This document shows, one piece after another, positions 37,857 through 45,988 of a stretch of DNA of 64,000 nt. Each line of letters begins with the position of its first letter. Positions within the stretch are counted from its first letter, which is position 1. The notes under the pieces are model-generated. The model worked only from the letters and a program-made list of their open reading frames with translations. It had not been told where the DNA came from and searched no databases. The translations under genes were made by a program, and so were the position numbers. The stretch covers positions 1 to 64,000 of the forward strand of contig CAYGZL010000146.1 of assembly GCA_964354345.1 (NCBI GenBank), written 5' to 3'. The stretch comes from CAYGZL01 sp964354345. GTDB lineage: Bacteria; Chloroflexota; Anaerolineae; Anaerolineales; UBA4823.

Positions 37857-38591
37857 TCAGGCGCCAGTTTTTGCTAGAAGTTCAGCAATGTGCCGGACAC
37901 GTTGGGGTAAACCACGGCGATGCAAACCGCCGTTGATGTTGGTCAGGCAGCCCGCGTCACACGAGACGATGGTCTGCGCGCCGCTGGCGACAATATTGGT
38001 GATCTTACGATCCAACATAGCAGTAGATATTTCCGGATGTTCAACCGAGAACACACCGCCAAAGCCACAACACTCCTGGGTGTAGGGCAGCTCCACAAAT
38101 TCGGCGCCTTGGATGGCTTTGAGCAGGGCGCGCGGTTGGTGATCAACACCCAGCTCACGCAACAGGTGACAGGAGCTGTGATATGTGATGCGACCAGGGA
38201 ATTGCGCTCTCAGGTCGGTTACACCCAGGTAATCCACCAGGAACTCGGTCAGTTCATAGGTACGCGCGGCCATGGCCTGAGCACGCGGCAGCCACAGCCT
38301 GTCTCCATCAAAGAGCTCCAGGTACGAATGACGGACCATGGCAGCACATGAGCCGGATGGAACGACAATCGGTCCGCGGGTTTTTTCAAATTCTTGAAGG
38401 GTATGAATTGCCAGGGGGCGCGCCTGGCCACGCAGGCCAGCGTTGAATGCCGGTTGACCACAACAAGTCTGCCCGGGGGGGAATTCGACCCGTGCGCCGG
38501 CGCGTTGCAATACTTGCACGACAGCCTCGCCGATCTCAGGGTAGAGCGTATCGAGGATACAGGTTACAAAGAGTTGAACGGAGATAGCCAT
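37857..38591 (-). CDS. lutA: LutA/LldE-type lactate oxidation subunit
   Basis: This 244-residue protein has two CCG domains: FVTCILDTLYPEIG with QTCCGQPAFNAG, and YHSSCHLLRELG with QECCGFGGVFSV. These cysteine-rich modules bind an iron-sulfur cluster in heterodisulfide-reductase-like proteins and in LutA. It is the first gene of the leftward lutA-lutBC operon. Glycolate oxidase GlcF also carries CCG domains, but the neighbour with LUD domains favours lactate. Confidence 0.88.
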   Translation of the reverse strand: MAISVQLFVTCILDTLYPEIGEAVVQVLQRAGARVEFPPGQTCCGQPAFNAGLRGQARPLAIHTLQEFEKTRGPIVVPSGSCAAMVRHSYLELFDGDRLWLPRAQAMAARTYELTEFLVDYLGVTDLRAQFPGRITYHSSCHLLRELGVDHQPRALLKAIQGAEFVELPYTQECCGFGGVFSVEHPEISTAMLDRKITNIVASGAQTIVSCDAGCLTNINGGLHRRGLPQRVRHIAELLAKTGA

Positions 38592-38635
38592 GGAGTAGTT
38601 TCTATATAGATCTTATATACCTGGACAGCGCAGAG

Positions 38636-38645
38636 TAGTAATTCC
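38636..38645 (+). repeat. Dispersed GGAAT/ATTCC element, copy 4 (half)
   Basis: AGTAGTAATTCCG matches the second half of the 17-bp unit. It is embedded in a wider GCAGA...TCTGC inverted repeat (about 38629-38653). The GGAA half is lost, so this is a weaker copy. Confidence 0.35.
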
Positions 38646-38841
38646 GAATTCTGCATTGAATTGTATCTTCAGAGGGGGAGGAGTGCAAGCCTGACATGGT
38701 AATTAACACTGGATTAGTTAAAGGTTCAGGTTGGAGAGATTGGTAGATTATATAAATTTTAATTATCTATATTGAATAAATGATTACACTGGCAATTTAT
38801 ATCATTAAGAATAGTATTGCAGGTGAATTACATGGTATGCT

Positions 38842-38880
38842 TCAGGTTTGCCAATTACAATAAACCTGATACCGTATAAT
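38842..38880 (+). promoter_or_regulatory. glgP promoter with inverted repeat over the -35 position
   Basis: TATAAT (38875-38880) lies 24 nt before the ATG at 38905. The inverted repeat TCAGGTTT (38842-38849)/AAACCTGA (38862-38869), with a 12-nt spacer, is centred where the -35 should be; no TTGACA-like box is present there. This suggests an activator or repressor site controlling glycogen breakdown. Confidence 0.45.
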
Positions 38881-38904
38881 AAGCTTAATTAAGGCTATTT
38901 ATTA

Positions 38905-41112
38905 ATGAAGAAGGATACATACGCTATGGAACCTTTCCGTGCTGAGATTCCCAATCATTTCAGTCTGCCGCGGCGGATTGCTCGATTGGGAGAATTAGCT
39001 TATAACTTGTGGTGGACCTGGAATCCCGATTCGCAGCGTCTGTATACCCGGATTGACGCCGATCTCTGGGAGCGTAGCGGGCGGAATCCGGTGCGTTTCT
39101 TACGCCAGGTGGAACGCACCAGGCTCAATTCGGTTACCAACAATCGTTATTACCTGGACTTTTATGATCGGATCATGCGGTCGTTTGACCAGTACATGAA
39201 CCGTCAGGATACCTGGTATCTCACTCGCCATCCTGAATTACGCAACCGACCGATCGCTTATTTCTCAATGGAATTCGGCTTTCACGAGTCAGTACCGCTC
39301 TACGCAGGCGGACTGGGCGTCTTATCGGGCGATCACACTAAGGAAGCGAGTGATCTGGGTATACCGTTTGTTGGTGTTGGTTTTTATTACGCGGAAGGCT
39401 ACTTTACGCAGCGGATCACCGAAGACGGTTGGCAGGAGGCGCGTTTTACCCGCCAGGCCTTCGACGACTTGCCATTAATCCCCGTGCTTAATATTGAGGG
39501 CAAACCAGTGACGATCTCGGTAGAATTACCCGGGCGGGAAGTTATTGCGCGCTTGTGGGAAATTCATGTGGGACGCGTGCCGGTTTACCTGATAGACACA
39601 AATGTAGAAGAGAACTCCCAGGCTGACCGGGCGCTCTCGGCTCGCCTGTATAGCAGTGATCTTGAAATTAAGATCACCCAGGAAATTTTACTCGGTATTG
39701 GTGGTGTGCGGGCATTGCGGGTGTTGGGGTATAACCCGGCAGTGTGGCACATGAACGAAGGGCATGCCGCCTTCCTGGTGTTGGAGCGCATCCGGGAGTT
39801 ACGTGAAGCTGGTCATACGGTTGAGGATGCGTCAGAAATTGTCCGCGAGTCGAACGTGTTCACTACCCATACACCGGTCGCAGCCGGGAATGATGAGTTT
39901 CCCTTGTGGCTGGTGGATAAGTATTTTTCGAATCTCTGGCCTCAACTTGACCTGACGCGCGACCAATTTATTGACCTGGCGCGGCATAAGTTGAGCTGGG
40001 GCGATGCTTTCAGCATGCCGGTGCTGGCTTTGCGGGTTTCCGGAGGCCGGAATGCAGTCTCCGAGTTGCATGAGGGGGTGACGCGCGAAATGTGGGGATT
40101 TATCTGGCCGAATTTGAAGACTGCTGATGTGCCGATTTCGCACGTGACCAACGGTGTTCATACTGGCACCTGGCTGGCACGCCGTTTGCGGATTTTATAT
40201 GAACGTTATCTGGGGGTAGACTGGATGGAGAACATAGACGACCCCGAGATGTGGGATCTGGTCAACAATATCCCTGACGATCAGCTATGGTCGGTGCGCC
40301 AGCACCTCAAACGAAAGCTGGTGGCCTATGTACGGGAGCGCGCCAGACAGCAATGGCGACGGGGCGGCGTGCATCCAATCCAGGTGATTGCTTCAGGTGT
40401 GCTCCTGGATCCCTATGCCCTGACGATATGTTTCGCTCGTCGTTTTGCGCCCTATAAGCGGGGCAACTTGATTTTTAGGGATGTGGATCGCCTGATCAAG
40501 CTGATTAACCGACCAGGTATGCCGGTGCAAATAATTTTTGCTGGCAAATCCCACCCAGATCACGAGGCAGGGAAAATCCTGATCCAGCAGGTTTATCGCG
40601 AGGTCAAAAAAGCCGAGACGGGTGGACGTGTGGTGTTTCTGGAAGATTACGATATGAACCTGGCACGTTACCTGGTACAGGGCGTGGATATATGGATGAA
40701 CACACCTCGCCGGCCCAATGAGGCGTCGGGCACTTCAGGTGAGAAGGCAGCTTTGAATGGGGTGCTGAACTTTTCAGTACTGGATGGCTGGTGGCGTGAA
40801 GGTTACAATGGCCAAAACGGCTGGGCGATCGGGAAGGATATTGAATATACGAATCCTGATCTGCAAGATGAAGAGGATGCCGAAAGCCTATATGAGACGC
40901 TCGAGAATGAAATTGTGCCCCTGTATTACCAGATTCGCTCTTCCGATAACCTGCCTGGAGATTGGATCACACGGATGAAGGAATCCATCCGAACTTTGGC
41001 GCCACAATTCAGCACCCGACGCATGTTAAGGGAATACCTGGATCGGTTCTACATCCCGGCAATCCAGAAGGGATCACCTGTTCCACAGATCCCACTTGCG
41101 GTCAAAATCTGA
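38905..41112 (+). CDS. glgP: Alpha-glucan phosphorylase
   Basis: This 735-residue GT35 enzyme of the short type has an N-terminal DUF3417 domain (IARLGELAYNLWWTWNPDSQ). It releases glucose-1-phosphate from glycogen or maltodextrin. Motifs are SMEFGFHESVPLYAGGLGVL, HMNEGHAAFL, and the pyridoxal-phosphate lysine region NEASGTSGEKAALNG near residue 615; the usual SGMKA reads SGEKA. The start is either ATG 38905 or ATG 38926 (MEPFRAE), which has GAAGGA about 10 nt upstream. It stands alone, ending before a strong hairpin. Confidence 0.92.
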   Translation: MKKDTYAMEPFRAEIPNHFSLPRRIARLGELAYNLWWTWNPDSQRLYTRIDADLWERSGRNPVRFLRQVERTRLNSVTNNRYYLDFYDRIMRSFDQYMNRQDTWYLTRHPELRNRPIAYFSMEFGFHESVPLYAGGLGVLSGDHTKEASDLGIPFVGVGFYYAEGYFTQRITEDGWQEARFTRQAFDDLPLIPVLNIEGKPVTISVELPGREVIARLWEIHVGRVPVYLIDTNVEENSQADRALSARLYSSDLEIKITQEILLGIGGVRALRVLGYNPAVWHMNEGHAAFLVLERIRELREAGHTVEDASEIVRESNVFTTHTPVAAGNDEFPLWLVDKYFSNLWPQLDLTRDQFIDLARHKLSWGDAFSMPVLALRVSGGRNAVSELHEGVTREMWGFIWPNLKTADVPISHVTNGVHTGTWLARRLRILYERYLGVDWMENIDDPEMWDLVNNIPDDQLWSVRQHLKRKLVAYVRERARQQWRRGGVHPIQVIASGVLLDPYALTICFARRFAPYKRGNLIFRDVDRLIKLINRPGMPVQIIFAGKSHPDHEAGKILIQQVYREVKKAETGGRVVFLEDYDMNLARYLVQGVDIWMNTPRRPNEASGTSGEKAALNGVLNFSVLDGWWREGYNGQNGWAIGKDIEYTNPDLQDEEDAESLYETLENEIVPLYYQIRSSDNLPGDWITRMKESIRTLAPQFSTRRMLREYLDRFYIPAIQKGSPVPQIPLAVKI

Positions 41113-41167
41113 AAGATCCTTGGATTACCAGTAACCGAGTTCTGAATTGCCCGGTTAATGCTATGCA

Positions 41168-41206
41168 TCACAGCAGGGTTGCCAATCAGTGGCAACCCTG
41201 CTGTGA
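41168..41206. terminator. Hairpin between converging glgP and hydrolase genes
   Basis: A perfect 17-bp stem (41168-41184 with 41190-41206) encloses a 5-nt loop ATCAG. It lies 55 bp after glgP and 25 bp after the opposing gene, so it can serve both. No long T-run follows on either strand. Confidence 0.75.
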
Positions 41207-41215
41207 TATATTGAA

Positions 41216-41227
41216 GAATAGTAGTTC
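41216..41227 (+). repeat. Dispersed GGAAT/ATTCC element, copy 5
   Basis: GAATAGTAGTTC matches the core of the 17-bp unit and directly follows the bidirectional hairpin, 3 bp before the hydrolase stop. Confidence 0.4.
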
Positions 41228-41230
41228 TGA

Positions 41231-42481
41231 CTAACGGCTAAGGTTATTCCGTAACATAGCAGGCAGATAAACCATAAAGCCACTTTCATACGGTAACAAT
41301 AGCTTGACGCCAGGCACGGATTGGTTAGTTACTTTGAGAACCAACAGGGCGAAACCCTGAAGTACCTCATCTGCATTGAATGTACAATGCCCATAGCGCT
41401 GAATGGGGATCAGGTTATATAAAGCGGTTGAGCCGGCGCTGATTATTTTGTTGCGATACAACCGCTCATGCCAGTAGGGGACGATTGGGTCACCCGTAGT
41501 GTGCATCAATACCATCGGAACCTGCAGCTTGCCACTGGTCTGGTAATGAGCTGCGATCTCATCCTGGGCCACTGGATCGGCCTGGAAGCGCGCAACACCC
41601 TGGTTAAGCGCCCGGTCATCCAGCGATCCGCGATATTGGCGGGTCCAGTTATCGAAGGGTTGACCGCCTAAGACCTCAATTGCATTATTGGTGGGGAACA
41701 CGTTGTACCACAGCAATCCCAGGGTAGTCTCGCCTACGGTGTTGATGTTGTTTGGATCGAAAATCGCATTGGTCACTGACAGAAGTTGGGCAGTGGAGGC
41801 AGGAGCTTGGGTAATCGCCTGGATGACTTTCGCACTGTACAAGGTATCCCAGTTATCTTGTAATAGCTTGGGGATGGAGATTGGACTGGGGGGCAGCACT
41901 GCCGGGAAGAAGTAATCAAACACAATCCGGAAATCGCCGACATAGTTGACATGCCTGGCGAAATCGCCGACAGGACCGCACAAGGCAAGTCCACCGTTGA
42001 ATTCAGTTGGAAATTGTTCGACAGCCAGGGTGGTGATCAGGCCGCCCTCCGAGACGCCGGTAAGATATACCAGGCGGGTCTGGGGGAACATGCTTTTGAA
42101 TAACCCGACCAGTTCGCGTAAATCCGCGATGCCAGGCAGTACTGCCAACCCATTTTTATGGTAGCTGGTGGTGGCAAAGGCATAACCCAGGCTGTTCACC
42201 AGGTCGGGCAGGTAAGTGCCATCACGTAAGCGGAGTTGGTCTTCAGGAATGGCGATTGGTGCGTCGGGAGTGACATAACCGTGGGCGTAGACTACCAGGT
42301 CGCCATTCCATTGAGGTGGAAGGCAAATGCGGTAAATGGCGCCACTGGGTTGGACTCCATCTGGAAGGCAGTTGTCAGCGGTTTGAGCGGCTGCATATGG
42401 AACGTTGGAACTACTGATCCAGGCGAATAGACTGGTCAGCAGAAGAATCGCAACCATGAACAATCGCAGTGATTTGGACAT
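41231..42481 (-). CDS. Secreted alpha/beta-hydrolase (esterase-like)
   Basis: This 416-residue protein has an N-terminal signal peptide (about 1-33, AAAQTADNC). The alpha/beta hydrolase fold shows a nucleophile elbow G-V-S-E-G-G, an acid candidate in TTGDPIVPYWHE, and a late His in RYGHCTF. The early LVVYAHGYVTP gives the oxyanion region. It ends FMVYLPAMLRNNLSR, like the YLPLVLR-type tails common at the C-termini of exported Chloroflexota proteins, where they may act in surface retention. The substrate is unknown. GGAG precedes the ATG. It converges on glgP. Confidence 0.8.
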   Translation of the reverse strand: MSKSLRLFMVAILLLTSLFAWISSSNVPYAAAQTADNCLPDGVQPSGAIYRICLPPQWNGDLVVYAHGYVTPDAPIAIPEDQLRLRDGTYLPDLVNSLGYAFATTSYHKNGLAVLPGIADLRELVGLFKSMFPQTRLVYLTGVSEGGLITTLAVEQFPTEFNGGLALCGPVGDFARHVNYVGDFRIVFDYFFPAVLPPSPISIPKLLQDNWDTLYSAKVIQAITQAPASTAQLLSVTNAIFDPNNINTVGETTLGLLWYNVFPTNNAIEVLGGQPFDNWTRQYRGSLDDRALNQGVARFQADPVAQDEIAAHYQTSGKLQVPMVLMHTTGDPIVPYWHERLYRNKIISAGSTALYNLIPIQRYGHCTFNADEVLQGFALLVLKVTNQSVPGVKLLLPYESGFMVYLPAMLRNNLSR

Positions 42482-42704
42482 TTGAGCTCCTTTTATAAAT
42501 ATCGAGAGGGCGTTGCTGATAATTATATATCGGTTTGGTTATAAGTCAATTATGTGAAGAAAATCACAAACAACAGCCTGCCGGATCGCTGGGTTTTAAT
42601 ACCTTGTCTGCAAAACCGCGCTATAATTTGATCTAAGGAACTACCCTGACGTAATCATTTGATTGCCAAAATTTGCTTAATTGCTTGATTTCCCTTAATT
42701 ATCG

Positions 42705-44978
42705 ATGAAACAACTCCTTCAAAACCTTCGCAACGGCGAGACATTGATCGTCGAAGTCCCCATCCCCTCACCCCAGCCAGGCGAGATACTGGTCCGCACT
42801 GCGGTCTCCCTGGTCTCGGCTGGCACAGAGCGGATGCTGGTTGAATTCGCTGAGAAATCTTTGTTGGGTAAAGCGCGCTCTCGTCCCGACCTGGTGCGCC
42901 AGGTGTTGGATAAGGCGCGGCGCGAAGGTCTGGCAACCACCCTTGAAGCTGCTCTCAACCGGTTGGATCAACCGATGCCGTTGGGATATTCATCTGCCGG
43001 GATGATCGTGGCTTTGGGAGAGGGATTGAGTGGCTTCCATGTTGGTCAACGGGTGGCTTGCGCCGGGGGTGGTTATGCGGTGCACGCCGAATATGTGACC
43101 GTACCGGTAAACCTGCTCACGCCACTACCGGACGGTGTGGATTTTGAAGCGGCTGCATTCACCACCCTGGGAGCGATTGCCTTGCATGGTTTTCGTCTGG
43201 CGGAGAGCCAGATCGGCGAACGCATCGCGGTGATCGGCCTGGGATTACTGGGGCTGCTGGCGGTTGGGATTGCCCGGGCGGCTGGTTGTGTGGTGTTGGG
43301 GATCGACCTGAACCCCAGACGAGTGGCCCTGGCAGAGGAGTTGTCAGGCGGCGACCATGGGGTACAGGCAGTGCTACGTGAGCAGGCAGTTGAGGCGGCG
43401 CGCAGTTTCAGCCGTGGTCGGGGTTGCGACGCAGTTATGATCTGCGCAGATACATCATCAGCAGACCCGGTGGAACTGGCCGGGATAATCGCCCGAGACC
43501 GGGCGCGAGTGGTTGCGGTAGGAGCAGTGGGGCTGCAATTGCCACGCAAGATTTACTATGAGAAAGAACTGACCTTGATCAATTCACGCTCATACGGTCC
43601 AGGGCGCTATGATCCCGTTTATGAAGAGGCCGGCGTGGATTACCCAGTGGGCTACGTGCGCTGGACGGAAGGACGCAACCTGGAGGCGTTTGTGGATTTA
43701 CTCGCCGCCGGGCAGGTGGATGTACGCCCGCTAATTACACACCGCTTTCCGATTGAACAGGCGCCGCAAGCCTACGATTTGATAACTGGCAAGCGCACTG
43801 AACACTTCCTGGGTGTTCTACTGACATATCCAGCTGTGAGTAGTCAGCCATCCGCGGGCAGCGATCAGCGGTCAGCCGGCAGCCGTCAGAGGGCAGCGGT
43901 TGGCAGTCAATCTGGCAGGCGGGTGGAGCGAATTGCCCTGGGCGTGCTGGGAGCGGGAAATTTTGCTAATGCTGTCTTGTTACCGGCGATAGATCAACTG
44001 GCCGGTTTAGAGAAAGTGGGCATTGCCTCGGCTTCCGGAGCGAGCGCACAACATGCTGCCCGACGTTTCGGCTTTCATTATGCATGCAGCGCCGAGGAGC
44101 AAATCCTCCAGGATCCCCAGGTGAACACGGTGGCGATCTTGACCCGCCACAATCTGCATGCCAGGCAAATTGTTGCTGCTCTGGCAGCGGGTAAACATGT
44201 CTTCTGTGAAAAACCGTTAGCAATTACCGCGGAAGAGTTAGAAGAAATCATTCGAGCGCTAACGGCTGAGGCAGGGGCAGCGCACCCGCTGTTGATGATC
44301 GGCTTCAACCGGCGGTTCGCGCCTTTGGCGCAGCGATTGAGCGATTTTCTGGCGAGGCGCAAGGAGCCATTGGTGATTTCCTATCGAGTGAACGCTGGCT
44401 ATATCCCGCTCAACCATTGGACACAGGATCCGTTTCAAGGTGGTGGAAGAATCATTGGTGAGGGTTGTCATTTTATTGATTTCCTGACCTTCCTGGTTGG
44501 TACGCCGCCGGTCATGGTCAGTGCTCAGGCTTTACCAGATCGGGGTGTGTACCGCGAGGACAACGTGGTCTTGACCTTTGGTTTTGCAGATGGCTCGTTG
44601 GGAACGGTTACCTACCTGGCCAATGGCGACCGAGCCTTTCCCAAGGAGCGAGTCGAGGTATTTGGTGGAGGACGTGCAGCGGTGTTGGAGGATTTTCGCT
44701 CCCTGGAGCTGGTGCAGGATGGTCAGCGGCGGGTATATCGCAGCCGGCTACGCCAGGATAAAGGTCACCGTGGGGAGTGGCAGGCGTTCTGCGCGGCGAT
44801 CCAGGCGGGTGGACCACCGCCAATCCCCTACGAGCACCTGTTCGGTGTCACCCGTGCCACATTCGCTGCGCTGCAGGCGTTGCACAGCGGTGCGACGGTG
44901 TCAATCTCGACCGCGCCAGCGAGTGTGGCAACAGTCGCCAGCGATCGGGCAGCGCCGGCTGAGACACCTCCCGCTTGA
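42705..44978 (+). CDS. Bi-domain oxidoreductase: zinc-type dehydrogenase fused to Gfo/Idh/MocA dehydrogenase
   Basis: This 757-residue fusion has an MDR dehydrogenase first (1-365: LVSAGTERMLVEFAEKS, LGYSSAGMIVALGEG, NAD-binding VIGLGLLGLLAVGIARAAG). A Ser/Gln/Arg-rich linker (about 370-405) carries a short DNA repeat. A Gfo/Idh/MocA domain follows (about 410-740: LGVLGAGNFANAVLLPAI, HVFCEKPLA, EGCHFIDFL). Such fusions occur next to heparinase-like and glycosyltransferase genes in exopolysaccharide loci and probably oxidise or epimerise a nucleotide sugar. It leads a run of six same-strand genes with short gaps. The exact substrate is unknown. No clear ribosome-binding site is visible. Confidence 0.82.
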   Translation: MKQLLQNLRNGETLIVEVPIPSPQPGEILVRTAVSLVSAGTERMLVEFAEKSLLGKARSRPDLVRQVLDKARREGLATTLEAALNRLDQPMPLGYSSAGMIVALGEGLSGFHVGQRVACAGGGYAVHAEYVTVPVNLLTPLPDGVDFEAAAFTTLGAIALHGFRLAESQIGERIAVIGLGLLGLLAVGIARAAGCVVLGIDLNPRRVALAEELSGGDHGVQAVLREQAVEAARSFSRGRGCDAVMICADTSSADPVELAGIIARDRARVVAVGAVGLQLPRKIYYEKELTLINSRSYGPGRYDPVYEEAGVDYPVGYVRWTEGRNLEAFVDLLAAGQVDVRPLITHRFPIEQAPQAYDLITGKRTEHFLGVLLTYPAVSSQPSAGSDQRSAGSRQRAAVGSQSGRRVERIALGVLGAGNFANAVLLPAIDQLAGLEKVGIASASGASAQHAARRFGFHYACSAEEQILQDPQVNTVAILTRHNLHARQIVAALAAGKHVFCEKPLAITAEELEEIIRALTAEAGAAHPLLMIGFNRRFAPLAQRLSDFLARRKEPLVISYRVNAGYIPLNHWTQDPFQGGGRIIGEGCHFIDFLTFLVGTPPVMVSAQALPDRGVYREDNVVLTFGFADGSLGTVTYLANGDRAFPKERVEVFGGGRAAVLEDFRSLELVQDGQRRVYRSRLRQDKGHRGEWQAFCAAIQAGGPPPIPYEHLFGVTRATFAALQALHSGATVSISTAPASVATVASDRAAPAETPPA
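43845..43876 (+). repeat. Intragenic short repeat, copy A
   Basis: The linker of the bi-domain oxidoreductase contains CAGCCATCCGC (43845-43855), GCGATCAGC (43861-43869) and CAGCGGTCAGC (43866-43876). All three words recur exactly, in another order, inside the heparinase gene. It is read in frame as Ser/Gln/Arg-rich sequence. Confidence 0.55.
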
Positions 44979-44987
44979 GACCATGCC

Positions 44988-45278
44988 ATGCGCTTGTACG
45001 ATATACAGGACCTGGTCAAACGCGACCCCGGGCAGGTCGTCCCAGCCAATAATCAGATCAACCTGCAAATCCAGGCGAGGATGATTACCACGCGCATCCT
45101 GGCGACTGCAGCGGCGTTCTTCATCTTATTCCCACCCTCTATGGTGGTTACTTTGATCCTGGGTTTGTTCGTATTGAAGTTGCCCTTGACAGCCAACCCT
45201 TTCCTGGGGTTGGTTTTACCTATGGCTGGTCAGGCGAAAAATGGATTGGCGGCAGGATTAGTGGAAAGCGAGTTATAA
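44988..45278 (+). CDS. Small membrane protein of unknown function
   Basis: This 96-residue reading frame has a hydrophilic start (MRLYDIQDLVKRDPGQVVP) and two hydrophobic segments (about 34-62 and 66-82). I do not recognise a family. It fits exactly between its neighbours: 9 bp after the oxidoreductase, with its TAA abutting the ATG of the next gene. That spacing supports real coding in the polysaccharide operon. Confidence 0.55.
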   Translation: MRLYDIQDLVKRDPGQVVPANNQINLQIQARMITTRILATAAAFFILFPPSMVVTLILGLFVLKLPLTANPFLGLVLPMAGQAKNGLAAGLVESEL

Positions 45279-45947
45279 ATGGTAGAACCTGAAATCACTT
45301 CATTAACAATCAACGGATTGGGAGGCAGGGTAGTGCCGAACCGGTTCTTCCGGTGTAGGGATGGAGCAGGGGCTTTGGCGGTGTTATTCCCAGGATTACG
45401 CTATACCTGTGACATGCCGTTGTTGTATTACCCGACGCGCTTGCTCTTACAGCGCGGCGCGGATGTCTTGCAGCTCCACACGGACTATACATCGTCGAAA
45501 TTTCAGGACCTGACCCGCCTGAAACAGGCTGCCATAATCGGTGACGACGCCCTGACGGCGGTGAAAGTGGGTTTGGCAGAACGGCAATATAAGATTCTGG
45601 TCCTGATGGGTAAATCAATCGGCACGTTAGCCCTGGCGCAGCTGGTGGCGAGTGGGTTGAATCTCGAGCCGGCAGTGATCTGGCTGACGCCCCTGCTGCA
45701 CCAGCCCTTACTGGTGAACGCCGCGCTGCAGGCCAGGGGAGCGGCGTTGTTCATCTGCGGTACAGGCGATTCTACCTATCACGCCGCCGCCCTGGCGCAA
45801 ATTTGCCAGCAAACGGCGGCTCAGGCGCTGCTCCTGGAGAACGCCAATCACAGCCTGGAGACGCCGGGTGATGTGGCACACTCGCTGCAAATGATGCAGC
45901 AGATTCTACAGGCAGAGATGGCCTTTCTGGATAAGGTTCTGGGCTGA
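45279..45947 (+). CDS. Alpha/beta-hydrolase-like protein
   Basis: This 222-residue cytoplasmic protein has the hydrolase pattern: a strand-turn LAVLFPGLRYTCDMPLLYYP, a nucleophile elbow LMGKSIGTLALA (Ser), an acid candidate CGTGDSTYH and a C-terminal His in ENANHSLE. It is a single-domain serine hydrolase or dienelactone-hydrolase-like enzyme of unknown substrate. Its ATG follows the preceding TAA without a gap. It may be a passenger in the polysaccharide cluster. Confidence 0.65.
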   Translation: MVEPEITSLTINGLGGRVVPNRFFRCRDGAGALAVLFPGLRYTCDMPLLYYPTRLLLQRGADVLQLHTDYTSSKFQDLTRLKQAAIIGDDALTAVKVGLAERQYKILVLMGKSIGTLALAQLVASGLNLEPAVIWLTPLLHQPLLVNAALQARGAALFICGTGDSTYHAAALAQICQQTAAQALLLENANHSLETPGDVAHSLQMMQQILQAEMAFLDKVLG

Positions 45948-45988
45948 TCCGGTGTTTACAGAATTCCTGGACTAAGAGGAACGATCCG

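Larger units (their letters stand above)
38592..38904. other. AT-rich divergent intergenic region lutA / glgP
   Basis: This 313-bp gap without genes is clearly more AT-rich than its neighbours, especially 38720-38890. It contains one copy of the dispersed element, an 8-bp inverted repeat and a TATAAT serving glgP, each listed separately. I see no tRNA, riboswitch or small reading frame that I can support. Confidence 0.6.
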
